Source of the DNA: Loktanella sp. IMCC34160
GTDB taxonomy: Bacteria > Pseudomonadota > Alphaproteobacteria > Rhodobacterales > Rhodobacteraceae
Direction: 5' to 3'
DNA length: 64,000 nt
NCBI RefSeq assembly: GCF_004145845.1
Contig: NZ_SELP01000002.1
Location: 186,001-250,000, forward strand
Position numbers and translations under genes: made by a program. This document shows positions 1 to 8,713 of this stretch, in pieces (position 1 is the stretch's first letter; each line of letters starts with the position of its first letter). A model generated the notes under the pieces. It made no database searches, was not told the DNA's origin, and saw only the letters and a program-made list of their open reading frames with translations.

Positions 1-97
1 AGAGAACCGGCACTTCGTCCCGCAGCACGGCCCAGGCCCTGGCCGCGACCTCGGGTCCGATCCCGGCGGGTTCGCCGCAGCTGATCGCGATGGTCAT
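1..97 (-). CDS. pdxA: 4-hydroxythreonine-4-phosphate dehydrogenase PdxA (N-terminus only)
   Basis: Only the first 32 codons are inside the window; the gene runs off the left edge. The visible N-terminus MTIAISCGEPAGIGPE contains the G-E-P-A-G-I-G-P-E signature at the start of PdxA proteins. PdxA oxidises 4-phosphohydroxy-L-threonine in the DXP-dependent vitamin B6 pathway. Its ATG overlaps the TGA stop of the upstream gene surA (ATGA), so the two are probably translationally coupled, as commonly seen in alphaproteobacteria. Activity cannot be judged because the metal- and NAD-binding parts are outside the window. Confidence 0.88.
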   Translation of the reverse strand, partial: MTIAISCGEPAGIGPEVAARAWAVLRDEVPVL

Positions 98-1314
98 TGT
101 GTGACGATGGTCGCCGAGGCCCTCAGGTCCGCGATCAGCGCATCGGCCAGACCGGTCAAACGCTGGCCGCGCAACTGGTTGCGGATCGCGCCACGGTCCA
201 CTTCGCCCTCCAGCACCGGGGTCCGGCCACACAGCATGAGGAAGACAAGCGTCTGCCCATCGGCGCTGGTCAGGGTGGTCGACACCTCGCCCGGATCAAG
301 ACGCGCCAGTTCGATGGCCACGTCGGACGGGATTTCAGCCGGGGGTAGGGTGATCCGCTCCAGCGCCTCTTCGGGCATGTCTTGGGCAATGCCATAAAGG
401 TCGTCGCAGGTATCGGCGGCGTCGCGCACGCGGGCGGCGGCGGCAAGGCCCGCCTCGGTCCGGCCGCCCGGCAGGTAGAGGGCGGCATATTCGATGGCGC
501 CGAACTCCGGTGCGGGGCCTGTGACCTCGCGCACGCCGCGCATCTGGAATAGGGCAATGCCGTTGGGGATCGGCAGCGGGGCGGTCACAGCGTTCTGGTC
601 CAGCGACAGGATCAGGCCACGCAGTTGCGGCGGGTAGTTGGTGATCGGCAACCACCCCAGCCGCCCGCCGTTTTCGCGCGTCGGCAGCGCCGAATATTCG
701 CGGGCCGCGGCAGAGAAGGCCGCCGTGGACGTCATCTGGGCGATGTCATTTGCAATCGCGGCGGCCTGCGCGGCCATCTCGGGCCGCTCTTCCGGGGCGG
801 GAAGGATAATCTCGGACAGCAGAACCTGGATCTGAATGCCGTTGCCCGCCGACTGGCCAAGGGCCCGGTCGATATCAGCCTCGGTGATTTCGACCCGGGC
901 GCCATAGCGGGACCGGATGTATTCGCGCCAGGCCGCGCCCGTGCCGACGAAATCGCGGATGGTCGCCTCGGCGATGCCGGCGCTGGCCAGCTGGGCGATG
1001 AATTGATCCAGCCCAAGGTTGGCGCGCTGGGCAAAGGCCGTCATCTCGGTCTCCAGCGCCTCTTCGGAAAGGCGCAGACCTGCGCGGTCCAGTTCCTGCG
1101 CCTTCAGGCGATCGTCGATCAGCTGTTCGCGGGCCAGTTCGGGCAGGTTTCCGGGGGTGCGGAACAACTGCAACAGCAGCACCCGCTGATTGATCTCGTA
1201 ATTCGTGACGACCTTGTCGTTCACCGTGATCGCGGGCGAAAACAGGCCCTGCGCCATGGCCGGAACAGGCATGGCCAGAAGGCCGATCATCAGGAGGCGG
1301 GGGAACCAGTTCAT
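94..1314 (-). CDS. surA: SurA-type periplasmic peptidyl-prolyl isomerase/chaperone
   Basis: A 406-residue periplasmic chaperone that escorts outer-membrane proteins to the Bam machinery. The chosen start gives a signal peptide (M-N-W-F-P-R followed by a hydrophobic core ending A-M-A-Q); the frame is open upstream but that part has no signal peptide. A SurA N-terminal helical domain follows (Y-E-I-N-Q-R region), then one parvulin-type (PpiC/rotamase) domain at roughly residues 160-260 including a G-G-R-L-G-W-L motif, and a C-terminal helical part. E. coli SurA has two parvulin domains; single-domain forms are usual in this group. It lies 23 bp downstream of lptD, its most demanding likely client, and overlaps pdxA by ATGA. 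Confidence 0.9.
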   Translation of the reverse strand: MNWFPRLLMIGLLAMPVPAMAQGLFSPAITVNDKVVTNYEINQRVLLLQLFRTPGNLPELAREQLIDDRLKAQELDRAGLRLSEEALETEMTAFAQRANLGLDQFIAQLASAGIAEATIRDFVGTGAAWREYIRSRYGARVEITEADIDRALGQSAGNGIQIQVLLSEIILPAPEERPEMAAQAAAIANDIAQMTSTAAFSAAAREYSALPTRENGGRLGWLPITNYPPQLRGLILSLDQNAVTAPLPIPNGIALFQMRGVREVTGPAPEFGAIEYAALYLPGGRTEAGLAAAARVRDAADTCDDLYGIAQDMPEEALERITLPPAEIPSDVAIELARLDPGEVSTTLTSADGQTLVFLMLCGRTPVLEGEVDRGAIRNQLRGQRLTGLADALIADLRASATIVTQ

Positions 1315-1337
1315 TTTACCCTCGTCGTCATCGTCGT

Positions 1338-3446
1338 TCAGTTCGTACAGGACCGGGCCGGGATTGCCCCCACACCCTGCGCCGAGAAACCGGCCAACCC
1401 GATGGTCAGGCCGAAATCCGTGGATGGTTGCACCGTAGTCGAAGAAGTAAAGCGGCGCGAGGCCGAAAGCTCGACCGTGACACATTCGTTTTGCCAATTT
1501 ACGCGCAGCCCGGCTTCGGCAGGTTCGTCGGCGGCCACGTCGTAGCGGCTGGTCAGTCCGACCTCCCAATTGGTGTTGATCCGATAGGCCCCTTCGATTT
1601 CCCATTCGGATACCGCTGTTGGCCGGTCTTCTTCGGTGTCAGCATCAAGCCAGGTATAGGCGGCGCCCAGATCGAAGCGCGGAGCCTGCCAATCCACCCT
1701 GACTTCCGACTTGGTCGGGCGGAACCCGGCATCGAACAAGGCCCGGCCATCAACGGACAGCCCGTTCGGCAGCGCAAGCTGACCCGCGATCAGGAAGTCT
1801 GAATACATTCCGTCCAGCCCGGATGACAGCGTGTAGTCATCGGCCGGCGTGTCCTGCCAAAGCTTGCCCAGTGTAAGGCGGGCCGACCAGCCATCCGGGG
1901 ACAGCCGGCTCCAGCTTCCACCGGCGGCGATCCGGAACCCTGTCTCGGACCGGTCCTCCCCGCCGAACCGGGACAAGGCGATCAGATTGGCCTCGTCGAA
2001 CTCGCTTCGGGTGCCGTCTTCGTTGATCGGGGTTCCGCCAAGGGACTCGGACCAGCTAAAGGCAATAACCGGTTCGATGACCTGCGTCGCGCCGGTGGCC
2101 TCGGTCCGGGCAAGGGGGAAGGACACGACCGTGGTTGCCCAGGGCGTTGCCCGGCCGATAAATTCCTCTGCCGACGGATCATCCCAGGTGGCATAGGCAT
2201 CAACGGCAAGGCCTGCCCCATACCTGAAGGCCAGTCCGGATGAGGTGGTCCGGCTTCCCGTCCAATCCGCGCCGATCCCGAAACGCGCCACATCCCGCTC
2301 GACGCCGACATCGTCGGTCCGGATATGGGTTTCGAAATCCCATGACAGCGTCGCCCGACCGCCCAAGCCCGGATAGATCGCCCGTTCATAGTGCAGATCG
2401 CTCAGGACCTGTGGTGTGCTTTCCGACGTCGTCAGCGGAATGAGGCCCTGATAGGTGACGCCCTTTCCCAGGAACATGTCATTCTGGCGAACCCGCGAGA
2501 TGGTCGCGCCGCTTTCAAGCCGGTCGGCGGAGGAATAGCCGTAATCCAGAAGGTAGCCGTCGTCCGACACGTTCTGCACCGTGAAATCCAGACGGAAGTC
2601 GTTGCCAAGGTCAAAGGTTCCATCGGCGAAAAGGTAGTAGCGGGTCTCGTCCGGGCGCAGGGTGTCGTCACTGATCGCCGCATCGACCTGAATATTGCCT
2701 GCCGCAAAGGCCTGACGGTAGCGCAGTTCCAAGGTCCGGGTTTCGGGCGATAGGAAGGGGGTCAGGGTCAGGTCCCGATGGTCGCCCAGCGTGATGAAAT
2801 AGGGCAGTTTGATCCCGATCCCCAGAAGGTCAGAGGACCGGATCTGCGGGATCAGCAGCCCGGTGGCCCGCTCTAGCGTCGGGTCGGGCAGGCGCATCCG
2901 CGGCAACCAAAGGATCGGCACGCCGCGCACCCGGAACTGTGCATCCTCGAAGTAAAGCTGCTGTTCGTCCTGATCGTGGATGACCCGGCGGGCGCGGATC
3001 TCCCACAATGGGTCTTCCGTTCCGCAGACCGCGCAGGACGAGGCCGAGGCGCGGGTCATCTGCGTATAGCGGCCATCGACCCGGTCGATCCGGTTGGCGG
3101 CGATCTGCAACTGGCGGTCAAGGATCAGGCGTGCGCCCAGCAACAGGCCGTTTTCCAGCCTTGGGTCAATCTCGGCCCGGTCGGCGATGAAAACTTGCCC
3201 GTCGGCGGTTTCGATCAGGATCGGCCCGACGATCTGCAGCGTATCGGTGGCCGGATCATACATCACCTGGCTGGCGGATAGGCGGGTTCCGTCAAAGAAG
3301 ACCTCGACATTGCCCGAGGCGATCAGCCGGTCGGCAGCATCCACCGTCAGCGCATCGGCGACCATGGTGGCGGGCGGCTGGGTCTGGGCGCGGGCGGCGC
3401 CAAGGGGCAGGGCAAGGATCAGCAGGGCGAACAGCAGGGCGCGCAT
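1338..3446 (-). CDS. lptD: LPS-assembly protein LptD
   Basis: A 702-residue outer-membrane protein that inserts lipopolysaccharide into the outer leaflet. The start at 3446 gives a clear signal peptide (M-R-A-L-L-F-A-L-L-I-L-A-L-P cleaved near A-R-A-Q). An OstA/LptA-like N-terminal domain (about residues 25-130, including V-E-V-F-F-D-G-T) precedes the large C-terminal beta-barrel. Cysteines occur in pairs on both sides of the barrel (S-S-C-A-V-C near residue 125-130; N-E-C-V-T and a C near the last residues), which fits the disulfides LptD needs for maturation. Its ATG overlaps the TAA of lptG by one base (TAATG). It sits in an lptF-lptG-lptD-surA-pdxA unit, so transport-channel parts and the barrel chaperone are made together. 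Confidence 0.93.
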   Translation of the reverse strand: MRALLFALLILALPLGAARAQTQPPATMVADALTVDAADRLIASGNVEVFFDGTRLSASQVMYDPATDTLQIVGPILIETADGQVFIADRAEIDPRLENGLLLGARLILDRQLQIAANRIDRVDGRYTQMTRASASSCAVCGTEDPLWEIRARRVIHDQDEQQLYFEDAQFRVRGVPILWLPRMRLPDPTLERATGLLIPQIRSSDLLGIGIKLPYFITLGDHRDLTLTPFLSPETRTLELRYRQAFAAGNIQVDAAISDDTLRPDETRYYLFADGTFDLGNDFRLDFTVQNVSDDGYLLDYGYSSADRLESGATISRVRQNDMFLGKGVTYQGLIPLTTSESTPQVLSDLHYERAIYPGLGGRATLSWDFETHIRTDDVGVERDVARFGIGADWTGSRTTSSGLAFRYGAGLAVDAYATWDDPSAEEFIGRATPWATTVVSFPLARTEATGATQVIEPVIAFSWSESLGGTPINEDGTRSEFDEANLIALSRFGGEDRSETGFRIAAGGSWSRLSPDGWSARLTLGKLWQDTPADDYTLSSGLDGMYSDFLIAGQLALPNGLSVDGRALFDAGFRPTKSEVRVDWQAPRFDLGAAYTWLDADTEEDRPTAVSEWEIEGAYRINTNWEVGLTSRYDVAADEPAEAGLRVNWQNECVTVELSASRRFTSSTTVQPSTDFGLTIGLAGFSAQGVGAIPARSCTN

Positions 3447-4531
3447 TATCCGTCCTCCAGATGCAGCAGCAGGCCCAGCGACAACCCGATCCCGACCAGC
3501 GGCGGCGCCCATGCAGCCAGCGCGACCGGCAATTGTCCGTTTTCACCAAGAACGGCGGTGAAGTTCCGGAGGAAATACAGACCGAAGGACAAGAGAATGG
3601 CGAGAAGCACCATCAACCCGGTTCGGCCGCCGCGCTGGTGGCGCATCGTGAACCCCGCCGCGATCAGTACCATCGCCACCAGAAACAGCGGCTGGGCCAA
3701 TTCGGAATGGAACCACATCAAGTGCCTGCGCGCGGCGAACCCGGCGGTTTCCAGCCGGTTGATGAACCCCGGCAAGTCCCAGATCGCGATAGAGGAAGGC
3801 GTGCCGAAACTATCGCGGATCTGGTCCGGGGTCAGGGTCGATGGAACGGTGAAGCTGGCATGGGTCTCGGCGACGGCCTCGGGGTTCGGGGTGTCGCCAA
3901 GGGGCCAGATTTTCACATCGGTCATTTCCCACGCGCCGTCGGTAAGGGTTGCGCGGGCCGCTTCGATCCGACGAATTGGGCCGTCTTCGAAGGTGATGAA
4001 CGTCACCCCGCTAAGCTGGGTTCCGTCGACATTTGTCGCCACGGCCCGAATAACCGATTGCCGTTCAGCGCTGCCCTGACGCAGCCAGAACCCATCGGAC
4101 GAGATGCGCAGAACGCTTGAGACACCGCGCAGGCCATCCACGCGGCGGTCATATTCCTTGCTGGTGGCCGCGACGATCGGGTTCATGACCGCCACCCCAA
4201 GGATCCCGATCACCAGCGCGACAGCCAATGGCGCCAGCAAGGCCCGCAGCGCCGACCGCCCCGCCGCCCGCGTCACGACGAGTTCCGATGTCCGCGCAAG
4301 GTTCAGGAAAAGCGCGATGGTGGTCAGGATCATGATGAGCGGAAGCATCCGATACAGCGCCTGCGGCGCCGACAGCAGTGTGAGGCTGAGAACCTCCCGA
4401 AACGAGGCGTCCGCCGAAAAGCTGCGCAGCTGGTCGATCAGGTCCAACAGGGTCAGCATGACGATGAAAACCCCCAGCACGCCAGCGAAGGTCATCGCGA
4501 ACCGTTGGGCAAAATACCGGTGCAGGATCAT
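3446..4531 (-). CDS. lptG: LPS export ABC transporter permease LptG
   Basis: A 361-residue inner-membrane permease of the YjgP/YjgQ family. With LptF and the ATPase LptB (not in this window) it extracts lipopolysaccharide from the inner membrane. It has an N-terminal pair of hydrophobic segments (F-A-G-V-L-G-V-F-I-V-M-L and the R-M-L-P-L-I-M-I-L region), a central periplasmic beta-jellyroll region, and C-terminal hydrophobic segments ending in L-G-L-L-L-H-L. Start ATG overlaps the lptF stop (ATGA) and the stop overlaps lptD by one base. It is assigned LptG rather than LptF because it is the second permease gene and adjoins lptD. Confidence 0.9.
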   Translation of the reverse strand: MILHRYFAQRFAMTFAGVLGVFIVMLTLLDLIDQLRSFSADASFREVLSLTLLSAPQALYRMLPLIMILTTIALFLNLARTSELVVTRAAGRSALRALLAPLAVALVIGILGVAVMNPIVAATSKEYDRRVDGLRGVSSVLRISSDGFWLRQGSAERQSVIRAVATNVDGTQLSGVTFITFEDGPIRRIEAARATLTDGAWEMTDVKIWPLGDTPNPEAVAETHASFTVPSTLTPDQIRDSFGTPSSIAIWDLPGFINRLETAGFAARRHLMWFHSELAQPLFLVAMVLIAAGFTMRHQRGGRTGLMVLLAILLSFGLYFLRNFTAVLGENGQLPVALAAWAPPLVGIGLSLGLLLHLEDG

Positions 4532-5694
4532 GCCGTGTCCCCCTCAACCGGGGCGAAGGGGCGGTAGCGGCGGAACAGGTAGGGACGCCCGGCCCAAAAC
4601 AGCTGGAACCACGAAATGCTCAGACCCACGACCAGAGTGACGTAGCTGAGCGGCCAAAGCGATGGTGTGGCGCGGATCGCGGAAACAAACGCGGTTTCCA
4701 CCACCTTGACCGCGATCATCAGCAGAACCGCGATCAGGATTTGCCGCCAGACCCCGAACCGGCTGAACCCGCCGAGAACGAGCGTGGAAAACCCGATGAG
4801 GACGGCCACGATGGGCAAGAGCGCCTCAGCGATCCGTTGATGGGCCGTCGCAACCAGCGTCGCGCGATCCTGCGCGGTTTCGGCGATGATCTCCTCGGAC
4901 GGTGACAAGAGGAACCATGTGGGCAATTCCCGTGGGGCCCGCGAAATCGTGGCGTCTGTTTCAATGAAATCGCTGATATCATACGAAAAATCATCGAACC
5001 GGGTAACGATCAGCCGCTGGCTCGGGTGGCGCAGGGTCTGGGCGGTCCCCTCGATCATGACAAGTTGCGGACCGGCCTCGGCATTCACGACAAAGGCGCG
5101 CGAGGCCATGTAGGTCACGCTTTCTTTCGGATTGCGGGTGTCGGACAGGAATACATCCAGCAATTCGTCCTGCGGGGTGATATCGCGGATATAGAAGGTC
5201 ACGCCTTCGGTCGGGTTCAGGAACTCCCCAGCGCTGAGCAGCCGGGCGATCAGGTTCTGGCTCACCTCGCGGTAGCGTTCGGTGTAGACTTTGTTCGACA
5301 GCGGCACGAGGTAATGCGCGAGGATCGACATCAAGACCGCGACGATCACGCCGAAGACCACGTAGGACCGGGCCAACCGGAACCCTGAAAACCCGGTGGC
5401 CTGAACTACGGTCAGCTCAGATTCCACGCTCATCCGGTTGGTGACATAGATGGCCGCCACCGCCGCCGCGATCGGCAGGACAAGGCGGATGATGCCGGGC
5501 AGCGACAGGGCGGTGAATTCCAGAAAGACCCAGGTGGACTGCCCGTCGCCGATCAGCCGGTCGAACAGGATCACGGCCCGGTTGACCCAATAGACAAGAA
5601 TCAGCACGAGCGAAAAGAACCCGAACAGGACCATCAACTGCGACAGCAGATATCTGTCGAATCGCGACACCCCTGTTGATCCCCCCGAAGACAT
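4528..5694 (-). CDS. lptF: LPS export ABC transporter permease LptF
   Basis: A 388-residue inner-membrane permease of the YjgP/YjgQ family, partner of LptG in the LptB2FG lipopolysaccharide extractor. The N-terminus (F-D-R-Y-L-L-S-Q-L-M-V-L-F-G-F-F) is the typical LptF amphipathic/first-TM region, followed by a second TM pair, a periplasmic domain from about residue 140 to 265, and three C-terminal TM segments. First gene of the minus-strand operon. The 123-bp gap to the divergent pepA must hold both promoters; I could not identify convincing -35/-10 elements there. Confidence 0.9.
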   Translation of the reverse strand: MSSGGSTGVSRFDRYLLSQLMVLFGFFSLVLILVYWVNRAVILFDRLIGDGQSTWVFLEFTALSLPGIIRLVLPIAAAVAAIYVTNRMSVESELTVVQATGFSGFRLARSYVVFGVIVAVLMSILAHYLVPLSNKVYTERYREVSQNLIARLLSAGEFLNPTEGVTFYIRDITPQDELLDVFLSDTRNPKESVTYMASRAFVVNAEAGPQLVMIEGTAQTLRHPSQRLIVTRFDDFSYDISDFIETDATISRAPRELPTWFLLSPSEEIIAETAQDRATLVATAHQRIAEALLPIVAVLIGFSTLVLGGFSRFGVWRQILIAVLLMIAVKVVETAFVSAIRATPSLWPLSYVTLVVGLSISWFQLFWAGRPYLFRRYRPFAPVEGDTA

Positions 5695-5817
5695 ACTAAA
5701 TCTGGTGGGACATTAGACGATCCCGACAGGGGATTGAACTGCCAATCACAGGCTGGCAGGCTGCCGCCGATCCGTCCTCACTGCCCGCCGGGCCGCCATT
5801 TCCAAAGGAACCGCACC

Positions 5818-7290
5818 ATGACCAGACCGACCCCGATCCAGTTCGAAGAGGCCCGGACAGACGACCTTGCCCAATTGGCCGGGCGCGTGGCCATTTTCGC
5901 CAGCGAGGATGGCAGGATCGGGCCGGACGGGCGCAAGCTGAACAGCCTGACCCGCAAGGCGGTAGAGCGGATGATCGACTCTGACCGGTTCGAACGGATG
6001 AAAGCGGGCGAGGTTGTCGAAATCGCCGTGCCGGGCGGCATGCAGGCCGGGGCCGTGCTGATCGTGAAATTGCCGCGCCGGGCAAGCGTGGAGGACGGGC
6101 GCAAGGCCGGTGCCGCCCTTGCCGCCGCACGGGGTAAAGGGGCGCTGCATGTGTTGTGCGCCGGGGTCCGCGCGCCTGAGGAGGTCGCGCTGGGGCTGGT
6201 GCTGAAATCCTATACGTTCACAAAACGGAAATCCGCCCCCGATGCCGGGCCCGACGGGGCCGTGACCTTCCGGGTCAAGGATGTGGAAGAGGCACAGGCG
6301 GCCTTTGCGCCGCTGTCCGCCATTGCCGAAGGGGTCTATTTTACCCGCGATCTGGTCAACGAACCGGCCAACGTCCTGACGACGACCGAATTCGCCAAGC
6401 AATTGAAAGGGTTGGAATCCCTCGGTTTGACGGTCGAAGTGCTGGAAGAAGACCAGTTGGAAAAGATGGGGATGGGGTCGCTTCTTTGCGTGGGGCAGGG
6501 GTCGGCCAGCCCGTCCAAGGTTGTCGTCATGCAATGGAAGGGCGGCAAGAAGGACGATGCGCCCTTTGCTTTTGTCGGCAAGGGGGTCGTGTTCGACACC
6601 GGCGGGATCAGCCTGAAACCGGCCGCCGGGATGGAAGACATGACCATGGATATGGGCGGCGCGGGTGTCGTCGCCGGGGTGATGAAAACGCTGGCCCTGC
6701 GCAAGGCCAAGGCCAATGTCGTGGGGCTTGTCGGGCTTGTCGAAAACATGCCGTCGGGCACGGCGACCCGGCCCGGGGACGTGGTGACCTCGATGAAGGG
6801 CGATACGATCGAGGTAATCAACACCGATGCCGAAGGGCGTCTGGTTCTTGCGGATGTGCTTTGGTACGCGCAGGAACGGTTCAAGCCGCGCGGCATGATC
6901 AACCTTGCCACCCTGACCGGGGCAATGGTCATCGCGTTGGGCCATGAAAACGCGGGCGTGTTTTCCAACAACGACGATCTGGCAGGGGACCTGATCAAGG
7001 CGGCCGGGACCGAAGGCGAAGGCGCGTGGCGTCTGCCGATGGGGCCCGCCTATGACAAGCTGATCGACAGCAACATTGCCGACATCAAGAACACGGGCGG
7101 CCGGCCCGCCGGGTCGATCACCGCCGCCCAATTCCTGCGCCGCTTCGTCAAGGATGAAACGCCTTGGTGCCATATCGACATCGCCGGGGTTGCCTCGCTC
7201 AAATCCGCGTCGACCCTTGCGCCCAAGGGGGCGACGGGCTGGGGCGTGATGACGCTGAACCGGCTGATCGCCGACACCTGCGAAGGCTAG
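5818..7290 (+). CDS. pepA: Leucyl aminopeptidase (M17 family)
   Basis: A 490-residue cytosolic metallo-aminopeptidase that removes N-terminal residues from peptides. The M17 signature N-T-D-A-E-G-R-L is present, as is the upstream metal-binding segment G-K-G-V-V-F-D-T-G-G-I-S-L-K-P with its conserved lysine and aspartate. The length matches the family (about 480-500). The ATG at 5818 is chosen over an in-frame ATG 84 bp upstream because the protein homology begins here. Four bases separate its stop from holC. In some bacteria PepA is also a DNA-binding protein; nothing here shows that role. Confidence 0.93.
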   Translation: MTRPTPIQFEEARTDDLAQLAGRVAIFASEDGRIGPDGRKLNSLTRKAVERMIDSDRFERMKAGEVVEIAVPGGMQAGAVLIVKLPRRASVEDGRKAGAALAAARGKGALHVLCAGVRAPEEVALGLVLKSYTFTKRKSAPDAGPDGAVTFRVKDVEEAQAAFAPLSAIAEGVYFTRDLVNEPANVLTTTEFAKQLKGLESLGLTVEVLEEDQLEKMGMGSLLCVGQGSASPSKVVVMQWKGGKKDDAPFAFVGKGVVFDTGGISLKPAAGMEDMTMDMGGAGVVAGVMKTLALRKAKANVVGLVGLVENMPSGTATRPGDVVTSMKGDTIEVINTDAEGRLVLADVLWYAQERFKPRGMINLATLTGAMVIALGHENAGVFSNNDDLAGDLIKAAGTEGEGAWRLPMGPAYDKLIDSNIADIKNTGGRPAGSITAAQFLRRFVKDETPWCHIDIAGVASLKSASTLAPKGATGWGVMTLNRLIADTCEG

Positions 7291-7294
7291 GGGC

Positions 7295-7762
7295 ATGGGG
7301 GCCGCGTTCTTCTACCACCTGACCGAAAGCCCGCTCGAGGCGGCGCTGCCGCTGTTGCTGGGCAAGGCGCGGGAACGGGGCTGGCGGATCGAATTGCGCG
7401 GCACCGACCGGGCGCGGCTGGACCGGCTGGACCTGATGCTGTGGGAACGGCCCGAAGACGGGTTTCTGCCGCATGGGATGGCGGGTGGGCCGCATGACGC
7501 CGACCAGCCGATCCTGTTCACACTGGGACAGGGGGCGGCGAATGACCCCGCCTGTGTCATGGCTGTTGATGGGGCCGAGGTCTCGGCCGAGGAGACGCAG
7601 GCGCTGGAGCGGCTTTGCGTGATCTTTGACGGAGCCAACCCGGATGCCGTGGCCCATGCCCGCACCCAATGGAAGGCCCTCACCGATGCGGGCTGCGCCG
7701 CGCAATATTGGGCGCAGGACGGCGGGCGCTGGGTCAAGAAGGCCGAAAAGGGCGACAGCTGA
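7295..7762 (+). CDS. holC: DNA polymerase III chi subunit HolC
   Basis: A 155-residue HolC protein. Chi links the clamp-loader complex to single-stranded-DNA-binding protein during replication. The N-terminus G-A-A-F-F-Y-H-L-T and the central L-W-x-R-P-E-D-G-F-L-P-H-G are typical HolC segments, followed by the P-I-L-F-T-L-G strand. It follows pepA by 4 bp, and pepA-holC adjacency is widespread in proteobacteria, which supports the call. A bidirectional terminator lies 12 bp after its stop. Confidence 0.9.
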   Translation: MGAAFFYHLTESPLEAALPLLLGKARERGWRIELRGTDRARLDRLDLMLWERPEDGFLPHGMAGGPHDADQPILFTLGQGAANDPACVMAVDGAEVSAEETQALERLCVIFDGANPDAVAHARTQWKALTDAGCAAQYWAQDGGRWVKKAEKGDS

Positions 7763-7773
7763 CTCCGGAAACG

Positions 7774-7803
7774 AAAAAGGCGCGCCAGACCGGCGCGCCT
7801 TTC
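7774..7803. terminator. Bidirectional intrinsic terminator between holC and the corrinoid-protein gene
   Basis: The stem GGCGCGCC (7779-7786) pairs with GGCGCGCC (7792-7799) around a 5-nt loop. It has an A-run on the left and a short T-run on the right, so it can stop transcription from holC (plus) and from the convergent corrinoid-protein gene (minus). Confidence 0.85.
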
Positions 7804-7824
7804 CCAATGGGGTTTCCGCGTGGT

Positions 7825-8526
7825 TTAGGCGGTTGCGCCTTGGTTGTGCTTGCGGGCCACCAGCGTTTTCGCGGTTTCCACAGCCACGGCGGCGTCACGG
7901 CAATAGGCGTCGGCACCAATGGCCTTGCCGAATTCTTCGTTCAGCGGCGCGCCGCCAACCAGCACGATGTAATCGTCGCGCATCCCCTTTTCGATCATCG
8001 TGTCGATCACGACTTTCATGTAGGGCATAGTGGTGGTCAGCAGGGCCGACATGCCAAGGATATCCGGGCCTTCGGTTTCCAGCGCTTCAAGATAGTTCTC
8101 GACCGGGTTGTTGATGCCCAGATCGACCACTTCAAAGCCTGCGCCTTCCATCATCATCGACACGAGGTTCTTGCCGATGTCGTGGATGTCGCCCTTGACG
8201 GTGCCGATGACCATCTTGCCGACGCGCGGGGCACCGGTTTCGGCAAGAAGCGGCTTGAGGATGGCCATGCCACCCTTCATCGCGTTGGCGGCCAGCAGCA
8301 CTTCGGGAACGAAAAGGATACCGTCGCGGAAGTCCTGACCCACGATGGTCATGCCGCCAACCAGCGCCTCGGTCAGAACCCGGTAAGGGGCCCAGCCACG
8401 CTCCAGCAGGATATTCACGCCCTCTTCGATCTCTTCCCTGAGACCGTCGTAAAGGTCGTCGAACATTTGCTGCACAAGCTCTTCGTCGTTCAGTTCGGAG
8501 AGGATGATTTCATCTTCGTCGGACAT
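7825..8526 (-). CDS. Corrinoid (cobalamin-binding) protein, probable B12 module of a split methionine synthase
   Basis: A 233-residue protein with a cap-type helical domain (about residues 10-95, including N-A-M-K-G-G-M-A-I-L-K-P-L-L) followed by a B12-binding Rossmann domain. The lower-ligand motif G-D-I-H-D-I-G-K is at residues 112-119 (His115), with the supporting G-M-S-A-L-L-T-T-T and V-G-G-A-P-L segments. It carries methylcobalamin between methyltransferase partners. A free-standing protein of this type, with a separate homocysteine methyltransferase (bmt) about 2.2 kb away on the same strand, fits the split MetH described in roseobacters. It could instead serve another methylamine or betaine methyltransferase. 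The start at 8526 is where family homology begins. Confidence 0.85.
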   Translation of the reverse strand: MSDEDEIILSELNDEELVQQMFDDLYDGLREEIEEGVNILLERGWAPYRVLTEALVGGMTIVGQDFRDGILFVPEVLLAANAMKGGMAILKPLLAETGAPRVGKMVIGTVKGDIHDIGKNLVSMMMEGAGFEVVDLGINNPVENYLEALETEGPDILGMSALLTTTMPYMKVVIDTMIEKGMRDDYIVLVGGAPLNEEFGKAIGADAYCRDAAVAVETAKTLVARKHNQGATA

Positions 8527-8676
8527 GGGTCGTGATTCCTGAAAAGTTGTAGGGCCGGGGCCGATTAATCCGGGTTTGCGCCCGTTTGCGCCATTGGTCT
8601 GAACCGATTGCGACACTGCCTGCCCCTGAACCGACGAAGGATCAAATGAAAAATTCGGGCTTTGAACGTGAGGCCT

Positions 8677-8713
8677 GTTCATATGTTCTTGTTATGTTCT
8701 ATATTGGGGCATG
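8677..8713 (+). promoter_or_regulatory. LexA/SOS box inside a candidate promoter with a start-codon-proximal TSS
   Basis: The sequence GTTC TTGTTAT GTTC at 8685-8699 is a perfect match to the alphaproteobacterial SOS operator GTTC-N7-GTTC. A possible -10 (TATATT, 8700-8705) follows directly, with a weak -35 (GTTCAT, 8677-8682) 17 bp upstream. A promoter here would start transcription at or next to the ATG at 8711, making the downstream mRNA leaderless or nearly so; no ribosome-binding site is visible. The operator is seen directly; the promoter assignment is inference. Confidence 0.75.

Noticed and set aside
1338-3512. Longer LptD start with 22 extra residues
   Set aside because: The extension overlaps lptG and lacks a signal peptide; the internal ATG at 3446 gives one and overlaps the lptG stop by one base.
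8527-8700. Possible SAM or SAH riboswitch before the corrinoid-protein gene
   Set aside because: I compared the minus-strand leader with the SAM-II and SAH core motifs I remember and found no convincing match.
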